Below are positions 1 to 7,756 of a stretch of 64,000 bases of DNA, piece by piece (the stretch's first letter is position 1; each line of letters starts with the position of its first letter). Position numbers and translations under genes: made by a program. Below the pieces are notes generated by a model. The model was not told the origin of the DNA, made no database searches, and saw only the letters and a list, made by a program, of their open reading frames with translations. This DNA is from Hyphomicrobiales bacterium (GTDB lineage: Bacteria > Pseudomonadota > Alphaproteobacteria > Rhizobiales > Rhizobiaceae), in assembly GCA_900469955.1 (NCBI GenBank), contig UBYX01000045.1, positions 1 to 64,000 on the forward strand, written 5' to 3'.

Positions 1-372
1 GAGCAGGATATCGGTGCTGCTCAGATCAACGAGGCGATCCAACAGCTCGACAAGGTGACGCAGCAGAATGCCGGCGCATCCGAAGAGATGTCTGCCACCT
101 CGGAAGAACTTGCAGCCCAAGCCGAGGAGCTGCAGGCATCGATCGCCTTCTTCAAGGTCGACCGCGCTGGCTCGGCGAGAGATAGGGCACAGACTGCCGC
201 GAGGGCTTCCGGAACGTCGAGAGCGGCGCCGAAGCCCGCTGGCAAGGCTGCCGGCGCGCAGCGGACCGAGCATTCGGTTCTGGCCCAGCAAGCTCGGGCC
301 AAGGGCTTTGCCCTCGATCTTTCCATGGGCGGGCCAGATTCCGACGACCACGACTTCAGAGAGAGCGCATGA
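1..372 (+). CDS. Methyl-accepting chemotaxis protein, C-terminal part (5' end outside window)
   Basis: Only the last 123 codons are present, and the reading frame is open from base 1. The segment covers the end of the cytoplasmic signalling coiled coil (QQNAGASEEMSATSEELA), an Ala/Lys-rich linker, and a conserved tail ending GFALDLSMGGPDSDDHDF. It is nearly the same as the end of the next gene: bases 1 to about 175 match 2044 to about 2218 at roughly 85-90% by eye. The two are therefore tandem paralogues. There is no NWETF-type CheR/CheB tether pentapeptide. The sensor domain lies outside the window, so the ligand cannot be guessed. Confidence 0.93.
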   Translation, partial: EQDIGAAQINEAIQQLDKVTQQNAGASEEMSATSEELAAQAEELQASIAFFKVDRAGSARDRAQTAARASGTSRAAPKPAGKAAGAQRTEHSVLAQQARAKGFALDLSMGGPDSDDHDFRESA

Positions 373-480
373 CGCGGGTCAAGGGTGGCGAAGCGGGCGG
401 ATATCCGCCCGCAGGCCTTCAATGACTTTCGATCCAGCGGCAAGGCCCGCATCCGAGAGACATCTCAAGGGAAACGACAG

Positions 481-2403
481 ATGCGTTTTACCATTAAGTT
501 GAAATTGGGTCTGGCCTTCGGCCTGACAATCACTCTGCTGGCGATAACCGCGGGGTATGGCGTCTTCAGCCTTTCCAAGCTGAACGCCTCGGCAACCGGC
601 GCGGTTCAGGGACCTGCGCTGCGGTTGGAACGCGCTCAGGATCTGGCCAATCTGCAACTGCGCATCGCGCAGTCGCAGATGAGCATGGCAACGGCCGAAA
701 GCCCCGCAGCCGCAGTCAAGATTGCCCTGGCCAGCGACCAGTACCGGAGCGAGTATCTCGAAAAGCTGACCTGGCTGAGAGGCGCCGTTACAACCGATGC
801 CAGCAAGAAGGGCCTCGATGACATTCGTGGCATGTCCGAACGTCTTTTTTCGGTCGATGACACGATTCGCGAACTCGCCACCACGGGCAAGAGCGATGAC
901 GCGTTGCGGCTGGCGCTTGGTGACGGAAGCGCGATGATCAACGAGATCACCAAGGCGCTGGATGCGCGCGTCGCCTCCAGCAAGAACCTCATGGTCCAGG
1001 CGGCCGGCGATATCGACGATAGCTATGCCGTCACCCGGAACCTGATTTTAGCGATGGCCTGCGCAGCCCTTGTCGTCGCGATTGCCGCGGCCCTGTGGAT
1101 CGCGTTCGGCATCAACGGCAATTTACGCAGGATCAAAGCCGCCGTCAGCGCGGTTTCGGTTGGCGATCTCAACCAGGAGGTCGCGATCAAGACAAATGAC
1201 GAAATTAGGGATCTGGTCGACACGATCAACGTGATGACGACAAACCTGCGCAACACCGCAGCGATTGCCGACCGTATCGCAGCGGGCGATCTGGCGGTGG
1301 AGGTAAAGCCGCTTTCCGATAAGGATGTGCTGGGGCTTTCGATGCAGAGCATGGTCGCCAACTTGCGCGTCACCGCCCATGTGGCGGATCAGATTGCCAA
1401 TGGGGACCTGATGGTTTCGCCGAAGCCGCTCTCCGACAAGGATGTGCTGGGTATCGCATTGCAGAGCATGGTGGAGCGTCTTCGCGGTGTCGTCGCCGAC
1501 GCTCTGGCCGCCTCCACCAACGTCTCTTCAGGCAGCCAGGAACTGTCGTCGAGCTCAGAGCAGCTCAGCCAGGGCGCAACGGAACAGGCGTCGTCCGCCG
1601 AAGAGGCTTCCGCCTCGATGGAGCAGATGGCTGCGAACATCAAGCAGAACGCCGACAATGCCGCACAAACCGAAAAGATCGCCCGCCAGTCGTCCCGCGA
1701 TGCCGAAGCCTCCGGTCAGGCCGTCAACCGCGCTGTCGGTGCGATGCGCACGATCGCCGAGAAGATCTCGATCGTGCAGGAGATTGCCCGCCAGACCGAC
1801 CTTCTGGCGCTGAACGCCGCCGTCGAGGCAGCGCGTGCCGGCGAACACGGCAAAGGATTTGCGGTGGTCGCTTCGGAAGTCCGCAAGCTTGCCGAACGCA
1901 GCCAGGCTGCGGCTGCGGAAATCAGCGCGCTTTCCGGTCAAACGGTACAGGTAGCCACGGAAGCGGGCGAAATGCTCAACAGGCTGGTCCCGGACATTCA
2001 GAAGACGGCCGAACTGGTGTCCGAAATCTCCGCCGCCTGCCGAGAGCAGGATATCGGCGCGGCCCAGATCAACGATGCGATCCAGCAGCTTGATCGGGTG
2101 ACACAGCAGAATGCCGGTGCTTCCGAAGAGATGTCAGCAACCTCGGAAGAACTTGCAGCCCAGGCCGAGGAACTGCAGGCATCGATCGCCTTCTTCAAGG
2201 TCGACCGCGCCGGCTCGAGGCAGCAAAGCGCAATCACGGCCTCCAAGACGGCTCCGGCAAGGTCTGCGGCACACAGGAGCTACACTTCACGACCGGCTGA
2301 ACAATCGGTGACGGCGCAGCAGGCCCGCGCCAGGGGTTTCGCCCTCGACCTGTCGATGGGCGGGCCGGACTCGGATGACGATGATTTCAGGGAGCGTGCA
2401 TAA
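481..2403 (+). CDS. Methyl-accepting chemotaxis protein with several HAMP modules
   Basis: A 640-residue transmembrane chemoreceptor. A first membrane segment lies at about residues 8-30, a helical periplasmic domain (4HB-like, ligand unknown) at about 35-185, and a second membrane segment at about 187-208. After a canonical HAMP (about 209-255) come two further HAMP-like repeats of about 40 residues (about 257-297 and 297-337), both containing KPLSDKDVLG. The signalling domain carries the highly conserved hairpin (IARQTDLLALNAAVEAARAG, about residues 434-455), which contacts CheA and CheW. The start at 481 is preferred over an upstream in-frame start because it begins directly before the first membrane helix and follows AAGGGAAACG. 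The stop overlaps the cheW start (TAATG), which suggests coupled translation. Confidence 0.95.
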   Translation: MRFTIKLKLGLAFGLTITLLAITAGYGVFSLSKLNASATGAVQGPALRLERAQDLANLQLRIAQSQMSMATAESPAAAVKIALASDQYRSEYLEKLTWLRGAVTTDASKKGLDDIRGMSERLFSVDDTIRELATTGKSDDALRLALGDGSAMINEITKALDARVASSKNLMVQAAGDIDDSYAVTRNLILAMACAALVVAIAAALWIAFGINGNLRRIKAAVSAVSVGDLNQEVAIKTNDEIRDLVDTINVMTTNLRNTAAIADRIAAGDLAVEVKPLSDKDVLGLSMQSMVANLRVTAHVADQIANGDLMVSPKPLSDKDVLGIALQSMVERLRGVVADALAASTNVSSGSQELSSSSEQLSQGATEQASSAEEASASMEQMAANIKQNADNAAQTEKIARQSSRDAEASGQAVNRAVGAMRTIAEKISIVQEIARQTDLLALNAAVEAARAGEHGKGFAVVASEVRKLAERSQAAAAEISALSGQTVQVATEAGEMLNRLVPDIQKTAELVSEISAACREQDIGAAQINDAIQQLDRVTQQNAGASEEMSATSEELAAQAEELQASIAFFKVDRAGSRQQSAITASKTAPARSAAHRSYTSRPAEQSVTAQQARARGFALDLSMGGPDSDDDDFRERA

Positions 2404-2894
2404 TGGCTGCGACATCTTCCGAAGCACAATTCGTAACCTTCGCTCTCGGCGAGGAGCTTTTCGCGGTCCCCGTGGAAGTGGTCCGCGAAATCCTCGACCA
2501 CGAGGAACCGTTCAAGATCCCGCATGGCCCGGAATATCTTCTGGGGCTGCGCGATGTGCGGGGCCAGGGTGTCCCCGTCATCGATCTTCGCCTGCGTCTC
2601 GGCATGTCGAGGACCGTCAAGACCCCGCACACCCGGATCCTGGTGCTCGATGTGCCTGTCAGCGATCGCGTTCTGGCGCTCGGCCTCGTGGCAGACCGGG
2701 TTTTCGAAGTCGTGCCCTTCCGCGACGAGCAGATAGAGTCCGCGCCCGATATCGGCGTGCGCTGGCGCTCGGACTACATCGCGGGCGTCGTGCGGCGGGA
2801 CGGCGGCTTCGTCGTCATCGTCGATCTTGCGCGACTGTTTTCGGATTCCGGCTCGGCCCTCGCCGATGTCGGCCCGCAGACTCAAGTGGCGTAA
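2403..2894 (+). CDS. cheW: CheW chemotaxis coupling protein
   Basis: A 163-residue single-domain CheW protein, which links receptors to the CheA kinase in the cytoplasmic array. It opens with the usual CheW pattern (FVTFALGEELFAVPVEVVRE), has the conserved LLGLRDVRGQGVPVIDLR segment, and ends with the VVIVDLARLF strand. The length is normal for the family. It overlaps the upstream receptor gene by one base and precedes cheR by 44 bases, so it sits within a receptor-cheW-cheR-cheB operon. No cheA or cheY is visible; the kinase must be encoded upstream of the window or elsewhere. Confidence 0.95.
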   Translation: MAATSSEAQFVTFALGEELFAVPVEVVREILDHEEPFKIPHGPEYLLGLRDVRGQGVPVIDLRLRLGMSRTVKTPHTRILVLDVPVSDRVLALGLVADRVFEVVPFRDEQIESAPDIGVRWRSDYIAGVVRRDGGFVVIVDLARLFSDSGSALADVGPQTQVA

Positions 2895-2938
2895 GAACAG
2901 GGACGCGGACCTGAAAGGCAAATGACGGGGGTGGACGC

Positions 2939-3796
2939 GTGAGCATGGCGATGAGAGGCCAACCGCTGGACGATCGACTGAGCGAGCGCAATTTCGACGT
3001 ACTGGCGGGATACATATACAACTACAGCGGCATAAAGATGCCGCATACGAAGATGACCATGCTGGAGGGGCGGCTTCGGCGCCGCCTGCGGGTCACCGGG
3101 ATGCCGACCTTCGACAGCTATTGCGACTATCTCTTCAAGCAAGGCGGCATCGAGGCAGAGTCGATTTTCCTCATCGATGCCGTCACTACCAACAAGACCG
3201 ACTTCTTTCGTGAACCGAAACACTTCGAGTACATGACGAAGGCCGCCCTGCCGGACATCCTGAAGAACTTCAACGAGCGGCGCATCCGCACCTGGAGCTC
3301 CGCCTGCTCGACAGGCGCCGAACCCTACACCATGGCCATGGTGCTGTCCGACTATCTTGCGGCCAACGCGCCGGAAAGGGACTATTTCGTACTCGCAACC
3401 GACCTTTCCACCGACGTGCTGCAAAAGGCCCAACGCGGCATCTACCAGAGCGAGCTTCTTCAGCCTGTGTCTTCCGAGATGATGCGGAAATACGTGATGC
3501 GGGCGTCGGATGCTCGCCGCCAGGAAATGCGCATCACGCCAAAACTTCGTTCCCATGTGGGGTTTGCACGGCTGAACCTGATGGACGACGCCTATCCCGT
3601 CGGCGATCCGATGCATATCATCTTCTGCCGCAACGTTCTGATCTACTTCGACAAACCGACTCAGAGCCACGTGCTGACAAGACTTTGCGACCGGCTGATG
3701 CCGGGGGGCTATCTGTTCATCGGCCATTCCGAAACGGTGACGGGTTTCGACCTGCCGATCAAACAAGTCGCAAACACGATCTTCAGGCGGGTATGA
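2939..3796 (+). CDS. cheR: CheR chemoreceptor glutamate methyltransferase
   Basis: A 285-residue SAM-dependent methyltransferase that methylates glutamates of chemoreceptors for adaptation. The N-terminal helical domain (about 1-80) is followed by the Rossmann-type catalytic domain with the SAM-binding CSTGAEPYTMAM segment near residue 125 and the conserved FCRNVLIYF near residue 225. The start is a GTG behind a GGGGGTGG ribosome site; an ATG two codons later is the alternative. The stop overlaps the cheB start by four bases (ATGA), so CheR and CheB, which have opposing activities, are translationally coupled. No CheR-recruiting pentapeptide is seen on the receptors here. Confidence 0.96.
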   Translation: MSMAMRGQPLDDRLSERNFDVLAGYIYNYSGIKMPHTKMTMLEGRLRRRLRVTGMPTFDSYCDYLFKQGGIEAESIFLIDAVTTNKTDFFREPKHFEYMTKAALPDILKNFNERRIRTWSSACSTGAEPYTMAMVLSDYLAANAPERDYFVLATDLSTDVLQKAQRGIYQSELLQPVSSEMMRKYVMRASDARRQEMRITPKLRSHVGFARLNLMDDAYPVGDPMHIIFCRNVLIYFDKPTQSHVLTRLCDRLMPGGYLFIGHSETVTGFDLPIKQVANTIFRRV

Positions 3797-4881
3797 GCAT
3801 GGCCGGCAAGATCCGCGTCCTGATCATCGACGACTCGGCGAGCGTCCGGCAGATTTTGTCTTCCATCCTGTCGGCCGATCCCGATATCGAAGTCATGGGG
3901 GTCGCCAACGATCCTTTCATGGCGGCGCGAAAGATTCGCGAAGAAATCCCCGACGTCATCACGCTCGATGTCGAGATGCCCCAGATGGACGGCATCACGT
4001 TCCTGCGCAAGCTGATGTCGCAGCATCCGATTCCGGTGGTGATGTGTTCATCGCTGACGGAAGCCGGCTCGGAAACTCTGATGCAGGCGCTGGAAGCCGG
4101 CGCCGTGGATGTCATCCTGAAGCCAAAGATCGGCGCGGCGGATCATCTCGCCGAAGCGGCCGATCGCATTCGCACTGCGGTCAAAGGTGCCGCTCGGGCC
4201 CGTGTCGGTAAACTGCGCGCATCGCGACTTGCGGAAGGCGGCACGACCGCCAAGCTTACGGCGGATGCGATGCTGCCGCCTCCAAAGATCGGCGCCATGG
4301 CGAAAACGACGGAAATGGTCGTCTGCGTCGGCGCGTCTACCGGCGGCACCGAGGCGTTGCGCGAGCTTCTGGAAACCCTGCCCGCCAATTCGCCGGGCAT
4401 CGTCATCGTTCAGCACATGCCGGAGAGATTCACCGCCGCTTTCGCCCAACGCCTCAACAGCCTCTGCGAGGTCGAGGTCAAGGAGGCGGTCGACGGCGAC
4501 CCGGTTCTGCGCGGCCATGTGCTGATTGCGCCCGGTGACAAGCATATGCTGCTCGAGCGGCGTGGCGCCCGTTACGAGGTCTCGATCCGATCCGGACCGC
4601 TCGTCAGCCGGCACCGCCCCTCCGTCGACGTGCTGTTCCGCTCCGCTGCAAGGTCGGCGGGCGCCAATGCCATGGGCGTGATCATGACCGGCATGGGCGA
4701 CGACGGCGCCCGCGGAATGAATGAGATGCATCAGGCCGGCGCCTATACGGTGGCCCAAGATGAAGCCACCTCCGTCGTCTTCGGCATGCCGAAGGAAGCG
4801 ATTGCGCATGGCGGCGTCGACAGGATCGTGCCGCTCGACCAGATCGGGCGGGAAATCCTCGCCGCCGACCGCCGGCGGTGA
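3793..4881 (+). CDS. cheB: CheB receptor methylesterase/deamidase response regulator
   Basis: A 362-residue CheB that removes receptor methyl groups when phosphorylated by CheA. The N-terminal receiver domain has the acidic pair D13-D14 and phospho-acceptor D59 (TLDVEMPQMDG). After a linker, the esterase domain has the nucleophile S182 in VGASTGG, the conserved VQHMPERFT histidine segment, and the MTGMGDDGARGM aspartate segment. An in-frame extension upstream to 3685 reads through cheR sequence and is not part of the protein; the ATG at 3793 overlaps the cheR stop. It is the last clear chemotaxis gene of the operon. Confidence 0.96.
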   Translation: MSMAGKIRVLIIDDSASVRQILSSILSADPDIEVMGVANDPFMAARKIREEIPDVITLDVEMPQMDGITFLRKLMSQHPIPVVMCSSLTEAGSETLMQALEAGAVDVILKPKIGAADHLAEAADRIRTAVKGAARARVGKLRASRLAEGGTTAKLTADAMLPPPKIGAMAKTTEMVVCVGASTGGTEALRELLETLPANSPGIVIVQHMPERFTAAFAQRLNSLCEVEVKEAVDGDPVLRGHVLIAPGDKHMLLERRGARYEVSIRSGPLVSRHRPSVDVLFRSAARSAGANAMGVIMTGMGDDGARGMNEMHQAGAYTVAQDEATSVVFGMPKEAIAHGGVDRIVPLDQIGREILAADRRR

Positions 4882-4909
4882 AATCTGCCAACTCGGCCTT
4901 CATGCCTCG

Positions 4910-4917
4910 TTAACCAT
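4910..4917 (+). promoter_or_regulatory. Possible CtrA half-site (TTAACCAT) upstream of the ParA-type gene
   Basis: The 8-mer TTAACCAT matches the known CtrA half-site of alphaproteobacteria and lies about 80 bases upstream of the parA-type ATG, in the only sizeable gap of this region. A full TTAA-N7-TTAAC site is not seen. A match of eight bases can arise by chance, so this is a weak lead. Confidence 0.25.
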
Positions 4918-4998
4918 GTTTGGCAAGAATGGCGCCACGCATCATGAGGGTGCGGTGAGAGAGCAATTTGCGCTCAGCAGCCGGACAAGGACCCCCAG

Positions 4999-5703
4999 AT
5001 GCCAGTCATAACCTTTGCCAACACCAAGGGCGGAGCAGGCAAGACCACTGCCGTGCTTCTTCTCGCCACAGAACTCGTTGAGCAAGGCTATCGCGTCACG
5101 ATCCTCGACGCCGATCCGCAATACTGGATCTCGCGCTGGCACCAGCTCTCGCCGCCGGACGACAAGCTCAACGTCATCTCCTATGTCACCCAGGCCTCGA
5201 TCGAACGTCATATCGCCGAAAATCGGCACAAGACGGACTATTTCGTGCTGGATTTGCCCGGCGCCCAGAGCCCCCTGCTCGCCAAGGCGATCGGTCTTTC
5301 CGACCACGTACTGATCCCGATCCAGGGTTGCGCCATGGACGCCCAGGGCGGCGCCAATGTGCTGGAGCTCCTGCATTACCTCGAAGAAAAGGCCAACCTC
5401 CGTGTGCCGCATTCGGTGGTGCTGACGCGCGTCAACTCCATGGTGACGACCCGGGCCCTGCTGACGGTCAAGATGCTGCTCGCGCAGCGCAACGTCGACG
5501 TGCTCGATACGCCGATCATCGAACGTGCCGCTTTCCGCGACATCTTCGATCTCGGCGGTACGCTTTACACGATGGACGAAGCCCGCATCAGCAATCTCGA
5601 CAAGGCCCGCCAAAATGCGCGGCTTTTCGCGCTGGAAATGCTCCGCCGCGTGCCGCTGCACAAGCGCGCGCCTCTCTCGAGCCGCTTCATTCACGCTGCC
5701 TGA
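4999..5703 (+). CDS. Orphan ParA/MinD-type ATPase
   Basis: A 234-residue P-loop ATPase of the ParA superfamily. The deviant Walker A motif KGGAGKTT sits at residues 10-17, followed by the ILDADPQ strand and the conserved FVLDLPGAQSPL Walker B-like segment. Length and style resemble the short VirC1-like ParA proteins of rhizobia rather than plasmid RepA/ParA, which carry an N-terminal DNA-binding extension. No ParB gene and no obvious parS sites are nearby. It follows cheB by 117 bases on the same strand. Known short ParA proteins position cargo such as chemoreceptor clusters (PpfA of Rhodobacter, ParC of Vibrio), so a role in array positioning is possible but is inferred from location only. 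Confidence 0.85.
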   Translation: MPVITFANTKGGAGKTTAVLLLATELVEQGYRVTILDADPQYWISRWHQLSPPDDKLNVISYVTQASIERHIAENRHKTDYFVLDLPGAQSPLLAKAIGLSDHVLIPIQGCAMDAQGGANVLELLHYLEEKANLRVPHSVVLTRVNSMVTTRALLTVKMLLAQRNVDVLDTPIIERAAFRDIFDLGGTLYTMDEARISNLDKARQNARLFALEMLRRVPLHKRAPLSSRFIHAA

Positions 5704-5762
5704 GCCGGTCACAGCTCGATCTGCAACTTGCTCGCAGGCCTTGAACCGATCAGCGCACTCCC

Positions 5763-6377
5763 TCAACCAAATGCAAGAAGCTCCCGCAACGCCAGCCGCT
5801 TGTAGGTCTCCACCATTGCATCTCCCCGCTTGCGATCAAGGGAAATAGCCAGCCGCATGGTGGACGTGCCGAGATACATGACCAGCATGGCCCGGTTGAA
5901 GATCTCTTCAGGATCCGCCTGCGGCTGAATGTGCCGCAGCGCTGCGGCGACAATTGCGCCGTTTTCCCGAGCATCGGCAAGATCGATATCCTGCAACGCC
6001 TTGTCTGCCTGCGTACCCGACCAGATATCCCGCATCACCGGTTCGGCGAGGAACAGGCCGTAATAGGTATCGATCAGGCCGTTGAAGGCGCTGCAGAAGG
6101 CAACCTCATCGCACACCGGCTCCATAGCTTCTTGGATGCAGGCCCGGCCCTCTTCGTTGTAGCGCTCGGCGAGGGTGCGGACGACCGCGGCCTTGTCCGG
6201 GAAAAACTGGTAGAGCGAGCCGATCGGCACGGCCGCCTTTTCCGCCAGCTCGCCCATCTTCATCACGTCGCTCCCGCCGCGCGCGATCAGCTCCTTTGCT
6301 GCCGACAGAATGCGCTCCACTCTTTCGCGACTTCGCTTCTGCTGCGGTTGTCGTGGGCTTGAGGAAGAAATTTCCAT
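5763..6377 (-). CDS. TetR-family transcriptional regulator
   Basis: A 204-residue repressor-type protein. The N-terminal helix-turn-helix (about residues 15-62) shows the TetR pattern AAKELIARGG ... IGSLYQFFPDKAAV. The remainder is a divergent helical ligand-binding domain. The ATG at 6377 is chosen because the region between it and a possible upstream start at 6440 is promoter-like DNA. It is transcribed divergently from the NmrA-like gene at 6497, the classic arrangement for a TetR protein that represses its neighbour and itself. A GAATA-A-TATTC dyad lies between them. Confidence 0.92.
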   Translation of the reverse strand: MEISSSSPRQPQQKRSRERVERILSAAKELIARGGSDVMKMGELAEKAAVPIGSLYQFFPDKAAVVRTLAERYNEEGRACIQEAMEPVCDEVAFCSAFNGLIDTYYGLFLAEPVMRDIWSGTQADKALQDIDLADARENGAIVAAALRHIQPQADPEEIFNRAMLVMYLGTSTMRLAISLDRKRGDAMVETYKRLALRELLAFG

Positions 6378-6406
6378 TCTCTTTCCGTACCTTGATTTCT
6401 GAACGT

Positions 6407-6417
6407 GAATAATATTC
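6407..6417. promoter_or_regulatory. Candidate TetR operator (GAATAATATTC palindrome)
   Basis: This is a perfect 5+1+5 dyad, GAATA-A-TATTC, in the divergent tetR/NmrA intergenic region, 11 bases upstream of the -35 box of the rightward promoter and 30 bases from the tetR ATG. Its position suits autoregulation. TetR operators are usually longer (14-20 bp), so only the core may be seen. Confidence 0.4.
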
Positions 6418-6427
6418 GCATTTTTTG

Positions 6428-6456
6428 TTGACAGAAGCAACGCGAGGATTTATCAC
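6428..6456 (+). promoter_or_regulatory. Sigma70-type promoter for the NmrA-like gene
   Basis: A perfect -35 box TTGACA (6428-6433) is followed after 17 bases by TATCAC (6451-6456), a 4/6 match to TATAAT. A start point near 6463 would give a leader of about 34 bases to the ATG at 6497, which has a TTAGGAGAT ribosome site. Confidence 0.6.
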
Positions 6457-6496
6457 ATTTAAAACATGAGGAAATTTCGCATTAGGAGATGGAAAC

Positions 6497-7309
6497 ATGG
6501 AAAAGCCAATTCTCATCATCGGTGGTAAAGGCAAGACCGGTTCGCGCGTTGCCGAGCGGCTGCAAGCCAAAGGCAAAGAAATCCGCTTTGCGTCGCGCTC
6601 CACCGGTTTCGACTGGACGGATCGCAACACCTGGGCCGCAGCGATCGAAGGCGCGGCTGCGGCCTACATCACCTACTACCCCGACCTCGCCGCGAAGGGT
6701 GCACCAGACGATATCGACGCGCTGGCAAAGCTCGCAGTGTCACTCGGCGTCAAACGTCTTGTGCTGCTGTCCGGCCGCGGAGAACCGGAAGCGCAGGAAA
6801 GCGAAAAGCGGCTGATCGCCTCCGGCGCAGAATGGACGGTGGTTCGGGCAAGCTGGTTCAATCAGAATTTCGACGAAGGCCAGCTGGCGCCGATGATCCT
6901 CGACCGCGAAGTCGCGCTACCGGTGAGCAGTGTAAGCGAGCCTTTCATCGATGCCGACGATATCGCCGATGTCGTCACGGCGGCGCTGACCGACACGCGC
7001 CATATCGGGGAACTCTATGAGGTCACCGGACCGCGGCTCCTCACATTCGCGGAAGCGATCAACGAAATCGGCCGGGCGAGCGGTCGCGAGGTCGCTTTCC
7101 ATACAATCTCGAACGGGGAATTCGAGGGCGGATTGACGGCAGCGCAGGTGCCGGCCGATCTTGCCGAACTGCTGGTCGAACTGTTCACCGTGGTGCTCGA
7201 CGGGCGCAACGAGTACCTGACCGACGGGGTGCAGCGTGCGCTTGGCCGTGCGCCCAAGGATTTTACCGATTATGCCCGAAGTGCCGCAGCCCGGGGCGCC
7301 TGGAAGTGA
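6497..7309 (+). CDS. NmrA-like NAD(P)-binding atypical SDR protein
   Basis: A 270-residue protein of the atypical short-chain dehydrogenase group (NmrA / NAD(P)H-binding). The dinucleotide motif G9-G-K-G-K-T-G15 sits at the N-terminus (LIIGGKGKTGSRVAERL). The family includes ergot alkaloid-type oxidoreductases, NAD(P)H:quinone oxidoreductases and redox sensors without enzymatic activity. No catalytic YxxxK motif stands out, so a precise reaction cannot be given. It is divergent from the TetR gene and probably its target. Its stop codon abuts the stop of the convergent gene at 7310 with no spare base. Confidence 0.88.
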   Translation: MEKPILIIGGKGKTGSRVAERLQAKGKEIRFASRSTGFDWTDRNTWAAAIEGAAAAYITYYPDLAAKGAPDDIDALAKLAVSLGVKRLVLLSGRGEPEAQESEKRLIASGAEWTVVRASWFNQNFDEGQLAPMILDREVALPVSSVSEPFIDADDIADVVTAALTDTRHIGELYEVTGPRLLTFAEAINEIGRASGREVAFHTISNGEFEGGLTAAQVPADLAELLVELFTVVLDGRNEYLTDGVQRALGRAPKDFTDYARSAAARGAWK

Positions 7310-7756
7310 TTATCCCGGCTTCTTCTTGATCACCGTCACGGTGCCGGCATCGGCATCGACCGTGACCCAATCACCGGTCTCGATAACAGACAGCGGGTCC
7401 TGATCGAGATCTGTGACCGCCGGCACGCGGGTGACGACGGCACCGAGAGCGATCTTCGTCGTCATCCGCGTAAAGATCATCGCCGCCGGCTGAACACCGT
7501 TCAATCGCGTCATATGGAAATAGGCCGACCAGCCGGACGAACCCTTGGCACCGGGAAAGACCAGAACCTTGCCGGCGAATGAAACTCCCTTGAGCTCATG
7601 GCGACGTTCTATGATTGCGCCAGTCCGCTCGTTGATGCCGCCCCAGCCAGAGATCGTCTCTGTCGTCACCAGCGCCTCGCCCTCTGCGCGGCCTCCAACC
7701 ACCTTGCGGCCCTTGAGGACTATGGCTTCGTTTTTGGTTTCGGCCGCAATATCCAT
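7310..7756 (-). CDS. Aconitase-X small (swivel, DUF126) subunit
   Basis: A 148-residue DUF126-family protein, the swivelling domain that forms the second half of two-subunit aconitase-X enzymes. The pattern VVGGRAEGEALVTTETISGWGG near the N-terminus and the KGSSGWSAYF loop are typical. The ATG at 7756 overlaps the stop of the large-subunit gene (TGATG), indicating coupled synthesis of a heterodimer; an upstream in-frame start lies inside the partner gene. Bacterial members characterised in Agrobacterium act as cis-3-hydroxy-L-proline dehydratase. The substrate here is inferred, since no other hydroxyproline genes are adjacent. Confidence 0.88.
   Translation of the reverse strand: MDIAAETKNEAIVLKGRKVVGGRAEGEALVTTETISGWGGINERTGAIIERRHELKGVSFAGKVLVFPGAKGSSGWSAYFHMTRLNGVQPAAMIFTRMTTKIALGAVVTRVPAVTDLDQDPLSVIETGDWVTVDADAGTVTVIKKKPG

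Noticed and set aside
1252..1490. Short tandem repeats inside the chemoreceptor, considered as a possible repeat array
   Set aside because: They are two coding HAMP-like modules with codon-level variation and no spacers; not a CRISPR or satellite.
1..2230. Near-identical 175-bp direct repeat (1-175 and 2044-2218), considered as mobile-element ends
   Set aside because: Both copies encode the same receptor domain in frame. Tandem gene duplication explains them, and there are no terminal repeats or transposase.
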